DNA of 64,000 nucleotides from Ornithinibacillus salinisoli (GTDB lineage: Bacteria > Bacillota > Bacilli > Bacillales > Amphibacillaceae). Location: assembly GCF_042682545.1 (NCBI RefSeq), contig NZ_JBHUHQ010000014.1, one strand, 5' to 3'. Shown one piece after another: positions 52,798 to 60,763 of this stretch. A program made the position numbers and the translations under genes. The stretch's first letter is position 1; every line of letters begins with the position of its first letter. Below the pieces are notes generated by a model. That model did no database searches and was not told the origin of the DNA. It saw nothing but the letters and a program-made list of their open reading frames with translations.

Positions 52798-53445
52798 ATG
52801 CTAAGATTTGAACAGACATACAATGATTGGATTGAAAAACACATTTCCGAAGAAAAAAATCATAGGAGACGAGAAATTTTAGAAAAGGGTCTAGGTCATG
52901 GAACGATTGAATTTCTTCGTTCGATTTGGTTTCCTACTGTAGGGAACTTTAATCACCTATATCCGGAATGGGAGGTGCGCGATTTCAACAATGGGTATCG
53001 CTACCTTGATCTAGCCTACAGACCTGGGGATGCGAAAGGATGCATTGAAATACAAGGATATGGTCCACATGCAAGAGATATTGATGTCAGGCGATTTAAA
53101 GATTTATGTTGGCGTCATTCATTATTAGCTCTCGATGGATGGACATTATTACCGATTGCATATTTATCAATTAAAGATGAACATAAAAAGTGTCAACAAC
53201 TAGTTCTTGCTTTTATCGGTAAATTTATTTCAAATGAATCATCATTTCCACAATTATCTTGGGTTGAAGCAGAGGTTGTACGATATGCACGTCGTCAACT
53301 TCGGCCAATTACTCCTCTTGAAATTGCTAGTCATTTAAAGATTAGTGACCGCCATGCAAGACGTATTTTACATACCCTAGTAGACTTACAAATTCTAACT
53401 GTAGCAAGCGGGAATAAACGAGTGCGAACATATAGGTTGAAATAA
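52798..53445 (+). CDS. PD-(D/E)XK nuclease-like / winged-helix protein
   Basis: A 215-aa two-domain protein. The centre reads GYRYLDLAYRPGDAKGCIEIQGYGPHARDID: an Asp, then Glu-x-Gln in a predicted strand pair. This is the layout of DUF559/Vsr-like PD-(D/E)XK folds, with Gln in the Lys/Asp position. The C-terminal part (about 150-215) is a winged helix (ITPLEIASHLKISDRHARRI, LVDLQILTVASGNKRVRTYR). I know similar IEIDGYGPH proteins as frequent hypothetical proteins in Bacillaceae and Paenibacillaceae. ATG 52798 follows AGAAAGGATAGTG. ++-- elements flank it on both sides. Nuclease activity and repeat binding are inference. Confidence 0.75.
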   Translation: MLRFEQTYNDWIEKHISEEKNHRRREILEKGLGHGTIEFLRSIWFPTVGNFNHLYPEWEVRDFNNGYRYLDLAYRPGDAKGCIEIQGYGPHARDIDVRRFKDLCWRHSLLALDGWTLLPIAYLSIKDEHKKCQQLVLAFIGKFISNESSFPQLSWVEAEVVRYARRQLRPITPLEIASHLKISDRHARRILHTLVDLQILTVASGNKRVRTYRLK

Positions 53446-53465
53446 CGGGAATACATTCCTCAAAC

Positions 53466-53641
53466 GGTCACACGATCCCTTATTTCGTTAATTATAGTAT
53501 TATTATAACTTTGGAGGACATACAATCCGTTATTTAATAATACTCCTTAAATAATTGCTATTATTTAGCATAATAACGGAACTCATGTCCGTCAAACATC
53601 TCGAAAAGCCTCTTTTTATAACATTAGCGGAACCTATGTCC
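53466..53641. repeat. ++-- motif element, copy 3
   Basis: Plus-strand motifs start at 53466 (degenerate GGTCACACGATCCCTTATT) and 53516 (GGACATACAATCCGTTATT). Minus-strand motifs end at 53590 (GGACATGAGTTCCGTTATT) and 53641 (GGACATAGGTTCCGCTAAT). Intervals are 50, 75 and 51; total 176 bp. It starts 20 bp after the nuclease-like gene. The centre has a small hairpin TAAATAAT-TGCT-ATTATTTA. Confidence 0.85.
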
Positions 53642-53724
53642 GTTCAAGTTTCAACTACTCTAACAAAAAACACCATCTCTCACTTTATTTGCGAAAAATA
53701 GTGTCATTGTACACAATATGTAGA

Positions 53725-53797
53725 TGGAGCATAGCGGGCTCGAACCGCTGACCTCTTGTCTGCCAGACAAACGCTCTCCCAGCTGAGCTAATGCCCC
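53725..53797 (-). tRNA. tRNA-Ala (anticodon GGC)
   Basis: Complete 73-nt cloverleaf on the minus strand. The acceptor stem is GGGGCAT/ATGCTCC with discriminator A; the D arm is TAGCTCAGCTGGGAGAGC; the anticodon loop is CTGGCAG with GGC; the T arm contains GGTTCGAGCC. The CCA end is not encoded. From 53800 to 54037 I see only the promoter area of the next gene. Confidence 0.95.
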
Positions 53798-54037
53798 GTG
53801 AATGATTATAATTATAATCCCTTCTCATTAATTTTTCAATCACTTCATATAGTAAAATATACTCATTTAGCAAACATAGGATAATGTAACTATTTTTGCA
53901 AAAAATCTAGTTAAATAGTATGAAAAAGCTGTTTTTTTACAAAAACTTAATGGTATCTGTCCATTTTATATGCCATATTAATAGTGTGTTAGATTCCTAT
54001 GAATGTAACATAATAATATTTCAAATGGAGGGTACTA

Positions 54038-57000
54038 ATGAAACATTCAACTGTTCGGAAAGTATTTCATCTCGTTCTTATTATCGCGCTTGTGTTCATG
54101 AATTATTCATCGGTATTTGCGATGAAAGCATCAGCGGAAAGTAATGAAGAACTAGCAGAGGATTTATTCATTTCAGAGTACATTGAAGGCAGTTCATTTA
54201 ACAAAGCAATTGAAATATTTAATGGGACTGGGCAGAGCGTTGACTTAGCAGACTATGAAGTTGACCTATACAGCAATGGTTCGGCAACAGCTAGTCAAAC
54301 ACTAGCATTATCAGGTACTTTGGAGCACGGAGATGTGCTCGTACTAGCACATACAAGTGCAGATCAGGCTATCTTAGAAGTGGCTGATATGACGCATGGT
54401 GGAGTCATTAACTTTAATGGGGATGATGCGTTAGCCTTAACGAAAAATGATAGTGTATTAGATGTATTAGGCGTCATTGGAGAGAGAATTAATTATGGAC
54501 AAGATGTTACATTAGTGAGAAATTCTTCTGTGACAGCTCCTAGCACTTCGTATGACGAAGGTGAATGGACGGATTATACGAGTAATACATTTGCCTATCT
54601 TGGGAGTCACACAATGGATGGCGTTGACCCAGGAGAGCCTGGTGACCCCGGTGACCCAGGAGAACCTGGTGATGAGTATACTATTGGAGATGCCCGTAAT
54701 TTAAGTGATGGAACAGTTGTAACGGTAGAAGGAATTGTAATAGCAGATAATGCTGCCATTAGTAATGGTTCTCAGTTTACAACTTATATACAAGATGAAA
54801 CAGGTGGAATTAATCTATTTGCCTATGAACAAGGACAGTTACCTGATCTAGTAAAAGGTGACCGTGTACAAGTAGTTGGTGAACTAGATTCCTATAATGG
54901 ATTAAAAGAAATAATACCAGAATCAATTGAAATAATAGAGCAGGGACAAGATTTACCAGAAGCGCAACAAATTACACTAGAAGACCTTCAGGATCCTGCG
55001 GTTGCAGAGTCATATGAAGGGGAATTAGTACAGCTAAACGGTTTTATCAATAATGTTCCGGGTAGCCCGGCTGGTGGTGGCTATAATGTATCACTAATTG
55101 ATGCAGACTTTAATGGAACAACACTTCGCGTGATGGAAAATGCGCTAGATATTTCCTTGGTTGAATCAGATTTGTGGTACGATATCACGGCAATCGTTAG
55201 TCAATACAATGATTACCAACTAATTCCTACAGAGCAATCTGATTTACAGGTAGCAGAAGAACAACCAGATCCACCATCAGCATCGGGACTGTATGAAACG
55301 ACTGTTGAAACGGTAACTGATGGCGATACAATTCGTGTTGCAGATCCAGTATTTGGCGAATCGAGAGTACGCTTCTTAAATATGGATACACCGGAAACGT
55401 ATGCTGCTCATAATAACGACCCCGAAAGAGCAGAAATTAATGCGAATCAAAAATATTACGGGGATTTAGCGACAGGTTATATTAGTGAACTATTGCAACC
55501 AGGTGATGAAATCTATTTAAAAGTCGGTGATGAACCTACCGATGACTATGGTAGAATTTTAGCAGAAGTTATCCGCAAAGAGGATGGACTAAATATTAAT
55601 ATAGAAATGGTTGCACAAGGGTATGCATCTACTTATTTCCTTGCACCGATTGATGAAGAAGCATATCCCGTCTATCAAGAAGCTGTGAAAGAGGCGAAAG
55701 ATGCTGGCTTAGGGATTTGGAATCCAGAAGATCCATTATTGGAATTACCTTTTGTATTCCGTGCCTTTGACGATCAAAAAGGATTATTACGTTATGTTGG
55801 TAACTCCGACACAATGGAGTATGTAGAACCGGTAGATTGGGCAGATGTCCCAGTCGAAAAACGAGTTTTCTTCGCTAGTGAAGCCGAAGCGGAATCATAT
55901 GGTTATACACCTGCTGAAGGTGGTGGTGAAGCAGATCCGAATATTCTTGCATTACAACTTTTAAGCATGAATGATTTGCACGGGAAAATTGATCAAGAAT
56001 ATAGCCTTGACCCTGATGGGGATGGTACTTTTGACATGTACGGTCGTATGGATTATACGGCGTCAGCGATAAAAGAACGTGAGCTAGAAAATCCTAATAC
56101 GTTAATTGTTCATGCCGGAGATATGATTGGTGGAAGTTCACCAGTATCAGGTTTATTACAGGATGAACCAACCGTAGAAATTATGGAAGAAATAGGATTT
56201 GATGTTGGGACAGTTGGAAACCACGAATTTGATGAAGGACTGGATGAATTATTACGTATGGTAAATGGTGGTGAGCATCCTGATGGGGCAGGTACAGAAG
56301 ATTACGATGGCATGAATTTTCCTGTACTTTGTGCAAATTGTGTATATGAAGACACTGGGGAAACGTTCTTACCACCGTATCATGTAGAAGAAGTTGACGG
56401 TGTGGAAGTTGGATTTATCGGTGTAAATACACAGGAGACAGTAAACATGGTAATGCCGTCTTCGTTGGAGAATGTAGCGTTCACAGATGAGGTAGACGCG
56501 GTAAATGATGCTGTAGATGAACTTACTTCACAGGGGATTGAGGCTATTATTGTATTAGCACATATTCCTGCTAACCAATCAGGTATTGGAGCTACAGGTG
56601 CTGCAGCTGACTTGGCTATGGAAGTAAATGATTCGGTGGATGTTATTTTTGCGGCTCATAATCATCAAGTAGTTGATGGAGTAGTAGATAACAAGCTAAT
56701 CGTGCAAGCTTCTGAATATGGTAAAGCATTTGCAGATGTTGATTTAGAAATTGATCGTACTACTGGTGACATTGTAAGTAAGGAAGCAGAAGTTGTTTTT
56801 GTTAAGCAGAGTGATTATACACCAGACGAAACGGTTGCAGAAACATTAAGCTATTATGCAGAAGCAATTGCTCCTATTGTAAATGAAGTTGTCGGATACA
56901 ATGCACAAGAGCTAACAGGAAGTTATACCAATGATGCTGACCATGGCTTAGGTAATCTCATAGCAGATGGTATGAATTGGGCAATGGACAGTGACTTCGC

Positions 57001-57736
57001 CATGATGAATGGTGGTGGAATTCGAGATATTTTACTAGAAGGACCAATTACTTGGGGAGAATTATATAATATTCAACCATTTGGCAATACGCTAATGACC
57101 GTTGAGATTACAGGAGCAGATCTTTATCCTATTCTTAATGAGCAGCTATCAAGCTACGGATCTGACTACAGTATTGCTGGATTCCATTATACGTTTAATC
57201 CTGAGTTACAAGAGGTTGTAGATATTACATTCCCTGATGGTACACCGATAGATGAAGATGCAGTATATACATTAACGGTCAATAACTATATGGGAACTTC
57301 AGAGGGTCCGATTAAAGACCTTGGACAAAACCCAGTCATGGGACCAGAAGATATCGATGCCACCGTAGATTTTGTTAAAAGTTTAGATAGCTCAGAATCG
57401 AATCCGCTAGTTTATGGTCCAGAAGGAAGAATTGCTGTTACAGACGAAATACCTGGAGAAGAGGAAGATCGGCCAATAGTAGAAGTGGAGCCGAAGAAAA
57501 ATAATGGGACAGCGACAGTTCATACGAAGGATTTAGAAGCGTTAGATCATGGTGTGCAAGTTGTAATTAACATCTTTAACGAGAAAAAGCCGAGAAGTTT
57601 ATTACTAAATAAAAAGCAAGTAGACTTATTAAAGGATAAAGAAGTAACACTAGTTGTAACAAATGGCGCAGTATCGCAAACATTTGAAATGACAGATGTA
57701 AAGGATAAGGTGCTTAAGGTTAGTTTGGAAGATTAA
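54038..57736 (+). CDS. yhcR: Secreted multidomain nuclease/5'-nucleotidase (YhcR-like)
   Basis: A 1232-aa extracellular enzyme like B. subtilis YhcR. Signal peptide (about 1-33), lamin-tail domain (about 40-165), collagen-like DPGEPGDPGDPGEPGD linker (about 195-212), OB-fold domain (about 215-400) and a thermonuclease domain (about 417-545; TVTDGDTIRV, VRFLNMDTPE, DDYGRILAEV). Then metallophosphoesterase (about 636-890; SMNDLHGK, HAGDMIGG, VGNHEFDEG) and 5'-nucleotidase C-terminal domain (about 920-1110; MNGGGIRDILLEGPI). It would degrade DNA/RNA to nucleosides and phosphate. Unlike B. subtilis YhcR, the C-terminus has no LPxT sorting signal and ends in an extra ~80-residue basic-acidic domain. 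ATG 54038 follows GGAGGG. Confidence 0.93.
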   Translation: MKHSTVRKVFHLVLIIALVFMNYSSVFAMKASAESNEELAEDLFISEYIEGSSFNKAIEIFNGTGQSVDLADYEVDLYSNGSATASQTLALSGTLEHGDVLVLAHTSADQAILEVADMTHGGVINFNGDDALALTKNDSVLDVLGVIGERINYGQDVTLVRNSSVTAPSTSYDEGEWTDYTSNTFAYLGSHTMDGVDPGEPGDPGDPGEPGDEYTIGDARNLSDGTVVTVEGIVIADNAAISNGSQFTTYIQDETGGINLFAYEQGQLPDLVKGDRVQVVGELDSYNGLKEIIPESIEIIEQGQDLPEAQQITLEDLQDPAVAESYEGELVQLNGFINNVPGSPAGGGYNVSLIDADFNGTTLRVMENALDISLVESDLWYDITAIVSQYNDYQLIPTEQSDLQVAEEQPDPPSASGLYETTVETVTDGDTIRVADPVFGESRVRFLNMDTPETYAAHNNDPERAEINANQKYYGDLATGYISELLQPGDEIYLKVGDEPTDDYGRILAEVIRKEDGLNINIEMVAQGYASTYFLAPIDEEAYPVYQEAVKEAKDAGLGIWNPEDPLLELPFVFRAFDDQKGLLRYVGNSDTMEYVEPVDWADVPVEKRVFFASEAEAESYGYTPAEGGGEADPNILALQLLSMNDLHGKIDQEYSLDPDGDGTFDMYGRMDYTASAIKERELENPNTLIVHAGDMIGGSSPVSGLLQDEPTVEIMEEIGFDVGTVGNHEFDEGLDELLRMVNGGEHPDGAGTEDYDGMNFPVLCANCVYEDTGETFLPPYHVEEVDGVEVGFIGVNTQETVNMVMPSSLENVAFTDEVDAVNDAVDELTSQGIEAIIVLAHIPANQSGIGATGAAADLAMEVNDSVDVIFAAHNHQVVDGVVDNKLIVQASEYGKAFADVDLEIDRTTGDIVSKEAEVVFVKQSDYTPDETVAETLSYYAEAIAPIVNEVVGYNAQELTGSYTNDADHGLGNLIADGMNWAMDSDFAMMNGGGIRDILLEGPITWGELYNIQPFGNTLMTVEITGADLYPILNEQLSSYGSDYSIAGFHYTFNPELQEVVDITFPDGTPIDEDAVYTLTVNNYMGTSEGPIKDLGQNPVMGPEDIDATVDFVKSLDSSESNPLVYGPEGRIAVTDEIPGEEEDRPIVEVEPKKNNGTATVHTKDLEALDHGVQVVINIFNEKKPRSLLLNKKQVDLLKDKEVTLVVTNGAVSQTFEMTDVKDKVLKVSLED

Positions 57737-57742
57737 GTAATG

Positions 57743-57775
57743 GGGTATCCTCCGGTGGGGATACCCTTGTTTTTT
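57743..57775 (+). terminator. Intrinsic terminator after yhcR
   Basis: GGGTATCC pairs with GGATACCC around TCCGGTGG, followed by TTGTTTTTT. Confidence 0.85.
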
Positions 57776-57842
57776 AAAAAAGATAAGAAACTATAAAAAT
57801 TTGGCTCTAACACAGTGTTTCTAGCTGTGGTATTTTTAATAT

Positions 57843-59135
57843 ATGGAGAAAAACATCTTGAAACGAATCTTTTTTGATGAACATGAACATTGGGAAGCAT
57901 TTAAAAAGAAACATGAAGTTAGAATCCGTCCAATTGTCATTAAAGAGGTGGAAAAGTTCCGTGACTGTGGAAATCCTAAAAATGGATTTAAACTCTATGT
58001 TTGTGAAGGATGCCATGATGTTCGACATGTGCCTTGTCGGTGTAAAGGTCGTTTTTGTACGAAGTGTTCTGTTGGAGAAAATGAAGAATGGAGTCGTATT
58101 CTTACAGAAGATGTACTACAAGTAAATCATCGCAATGTGATTTTTGCGATCGATGAAAATCTACGAGAAATATTCCTATGGAATCGGAAACTGTTGAAGC
58201 CACTTATGGATGAGGCTGCAAAGTTAATTACAGAGTTTTTTCAAAAGAAAGCAAAGGTGACACCAGGAATAATTGCAGGATTACATATGTTTGGATCAAG
58301 AGCGAATTTAAACCCACATGTCCATATGTTAGTGACAATGGGTGGGATAACGAAGAAAGGGGGAGTGGAAGACATACGACTTTATTCCTTTTATGATGCT
58401 TCGGGAAACAATGGCAGACGGTCGTGTTGAAATTTATTCGTAAACACTTATGGAAGAACGAAAAGAAAAGAATTCAACCGAGATTGCAAAAGGCTTTTTC
58501 TAATAATGGGGAAGGCTTCTATATGTATGCCCCAAAACAAAGAGGAAAGGTGAAGGACCAACTGCGTTACATCGGCCGTTATATTCGTCGACCTGCGATT
58601 GGGATCAATCGAATCGAGGCATATGATGGTCAACATGTGACGTTTAAATATATCGATAAAGTGGATGGGTAAGAAAAGAACGAAACGGTAACGGTAGAAG
58701 AGTTTATAATCCGGTTAATCCGTGATATTCTAGACGAGCAATTCAAAACGATTCGTCACTACGGGATGTATTCTAGAAGAAGTAAGAAATTGAGTAGAAA
58801 ACTATTGGCTACATGGCAACAAGGACAAGACGTTGGATCTTAAAAGTAAAGAAGACCATACGCCGCCAAACATGGAGAGAGCGTATTATTTCTAGTGGTC
58901 AAAAAGATCCACTTGTATGCCCTTATTTCGACAATTACTATGAATACAAGGGAGAAGTGTGTCTTGAGAATGGAAGATTAGAAATAAAGATCACATTAAC
59001 GAAAGAAGCAAGGAATTATTTAGAAAGGGTGAGTCATTATCGCACAGAGCAACAAACCACGCAAAAAAGGAAAGAAGAAAAAAGGAACCGACCACCTACG
59101 ACCGAAGGAAGACATAAGTCAACTATCATTGTTTA
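57843..59135 (+). pseudogene. IS91-family transposase, broken
   Basis: Remnant of a Y2/HUH rolling-circle transposase (IS91/IS801/IS1294 type). The first part (57843-58430) has the zinc-finger cysteines CEGCHD...CRCKGRFCTKC and the HUH motif LNPHVHMLVTMGG. The reading frame then shifts near 58425 and continues (RYIGRYIRRPAIGINRIEAY, then GQHVTFKYIDK). An in-frame TAA follows at 58670, then EEFIIRLIRDIL and HYGMYSRRSKK to 58845, and another shift leads to the tail ending at 59135. At least two frameshifts and one nonsense codon make it inactive. It was recognised from the motif order. Confidence 0.85.
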
Positions 59136-59142
59136 ATGTGTC

Positions 59143-59313
59143 ATGAGGAAGAAAAAGATTCCATATAACGTTGTAGAAGAGTTTGATTTGATGGATGGGG
59201 GAGATCCAACCACTCCACCAAGATTCAATTGTGAACAATGTGGTGGAGAGATGTATCCAAAGTATTATAAAGGGATGCATGGCCATGAATATAAGTTATC
59301 GGATGTTCTCTAG
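59143..59313 (+). CDS. Small zinc-ribbon-like protein of the IS91-family element
   Basis: A 56-aa reading frame, MRKKKIPYNVVEEFDLMDGG and so on, with CEQCGGEMYPKYYKGMHGHEY, a CxxC knuckle followed by His residues that could bind zinc. It starts 7 nt after the end of the transposase remnant and ends just before a hairpin, so it seems to be cargo or an accessory gene of that element. It is intact, but no good ribosome site is visible, so expression is uncertain. Confidence 0.5.
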   Translation: MRKKKIPYNVVEEFDLMDGGDPTTPPRFNCEQCGGEMYPKYYKGMHGHEYKLSDVL

Positions 59314-59325
59314 CTATGAAAAAGG

Positions 59326-59352
59326 ACCGGGCGGGGTTTGCCCGGTTTTTCT
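59326..59352 (+). terminator. GC-rich hairpin ending the IS91-like element
   Basis: ACCGGGC pairs with GCCCGGT around GGGGTTT, followed by TTTTCTT. It can act as terminator; by position it could also be the hairpin near the IS91-type replication terminus. Confidence 0.7.
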
Positions 59353-59412
59353 TATTTACTAGTTGAATAATATCTTAATTTTAGAGGGATATTAGGAGAA
59401 ACTAGAAATTAA

Positions 59413-60174
59413 TTAAGGTGTTCCTCTATTTACAGTCACATCTAAATCTAACAGACCAGAACCCTCACCAGACTTTGACCATGTTGCACTATAATAACTA
59501 GAACCATCTTTATACCCTTCTAGGTATACGTTGTGTGTAACATCGGTTCTTTTATTATTGTCCATAAAGTCATAGTTATAATAAGAACCAGTAAGTTTAG
59601 ATGTTACCGTTCTTCCGCCATCAATAATAGAGTAGCTAGAGAATGTACAACTACTTATATACCAATGTGTTCCAAGTGAACTAGGGTTTGCTGCATTACA
59701 ATTGCTTCCACTTCTGCTATTTTTGTAAGCACTAGTTTGATCGTAATCCCAAACTAATCTATTAATTGTCCAAGCTAAATTAGCACCGATTGGATCGTCG
59801 GTAGTTGCTTGAACTCGAATATACCTGGTGTTTCGAGCGTTTGGGCTTACAATAACCTCGCTTTCATCTTTAGAAGAAATACTTAGATTATCATTGTTGT
59901 ACTCGACAACTTGATATTGTTTCGTATCGGGGTTTACTTCTATTTGATAGTTTTCAGCAAGGCTTTCTACATTAGGAATTTCATTTTCAACAGTTACAGT
60001 ATAAGATTTGTCATTATGGACGATCATGCTGACTTCATCAAATGTTTTGATTGAATCTTCAGTAGCTTCTAAGGTGAATGTTTGAAAAGAGTTGTTTTCC
60101 TCAGCAAAAGTTGGTAATGCTGTAGTTAGAATCATACCCAAAACTAAAGCTGTTATAAACAATATTTTTCTCAT
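59413..60174 (-). CDS. Secreted hypothetical protein
   Basis: A 253-aa protein with a signal peptide (MRKILFITALVLGMILTTA, cleavage near LPTFAEE). The N-terminal ~90 residues look like a propeptide-type region; the C-terminal ~130 residues are rich in Ser, Tyr and Asn with one Cys pair (SNCNAANPSS and YISSCTFSS) that could form a disulfide. No known domain recognised. The start at 60174 follows AAAGGGAGTG and gives a normal signal peptide; the longer reading does not. Confidence 0.65.
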   Translation of the reverse strand: MRKILFITALVLGMILTTALPTFAEENNSFQTFTLEATEDSIKTFDEVSMIVHNDKSYTVTVENEIPNVESLAENYQIEVNPDTKQYQVVEYNNDNLSISSKDESEVIVSPNARNTRYIRVQATTDDPIGANLAWTINRLVWDYDQTSAYKNSRSGSNCNAANPSSLGTHWYISSCTFSSYSIIDGGRTVTSKLTGSYYNYDFMDNNKRTDVTHNVYLEGYKDGSSYYSATWSKSGEGSGLLDLDVTVNRGTP

Positions 60175-60343
60175 ATTAATCAACACTCCCTTTAAATTTG
60201 TTATTCCTAATATCCCATACATTAGTTATTCTTCACAAAAAAGGAAAATCCTTCTAAAAATAAAAAAATATCAAGAAAACTTTTAAAAATCAGTATAATA
60301 TTATATAATTAAATTAAATCATGAGATTGGAGGCGTATAACAA

Positions 60344-60601
60344 ATGAATGAAGGTGTATTATGGGATGTCCTAGGCCCGGTAGTTATATTAGTTTTTCTA
60401 GCGGGAATTATTTGGTCTGTATATGGAATAAAAAAGAAAAGGTTTTGGCCAATTTTTTCAAGCTGTTTAATAAGTTTTATTAGTGCATATGTCTTTGCTT
60501 GGTCAGTTGGTAAGTTTATATTAGTAATCGCTGTATTACAGTTAATTATATCCTTATATTTATTAATAAAGTCTAATCAAACTAAGCAAGTGATTAATTA
60601 G
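60344..60601 (+). CDS. Small three-helix membrane protein
   Basis: An 85-aa protein with hydrophobic segments at about residues 8-26, 34-52 and 55-74 and a charged tail. ATG 60344 follows TTGGAGGCG. It diverges from the secreted protein gene at 60174. No family recognised. Confidence 0.65.
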   Translation: MNEGVLWDVLGPVVILVFLAGIIWSVYGIKKKRFWPIFSSCLISFISAYVFAWSVGKFILVIAVLQLIISLYLLIKSNQTKQVIN

Positions 60602-60689
60602 TTCATAGTAGCATGTATCTTAGTAACTTTGAATAAACTAAAATGTAAATGGAGAAGAAGTAAATAATGTGCTTATGTTATAAAAAAAT

Positions 60690-60745
60690 TAGGAAAGCAT
60701 CGCAAAAAGATATATAAAAATCTGATTGTGATGCTTTTCTTTATA
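60690..60745. terminator. Bidirectional hairpin terminator
   Basis: GAAAGCATCGCAA pairs with TTGTGATGCTTTTC around a long A/T-rich loop. It lies between the small membrane gene and the end of the minus-strand ankyrin gene. Confidence 0.6.
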
Positions 60746-60763
60746 TTTGTTTCATTATTCTAA

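Noticed and set aside
52798..53445. Restriction-modification gene
   Set aside because: The protein has a nuclease-like core, but no methyltransferase or specificity gene is adjacent, and the winged helix suggests another role.
51304..53641. CRISPR array formed by the repeated GGACAT motifs
   Set aside because: Motifs occur on both strands in a ++-- pattern, are only 19 nt and variable, the intervals are fixed but not spacer-like, and there are no cas genes.
57843..58430. Functional transposase
   Set aside because: The frame ends early and the rest of the catalytic protein continues in other frames with an internal stop, so it is a pseudogene.
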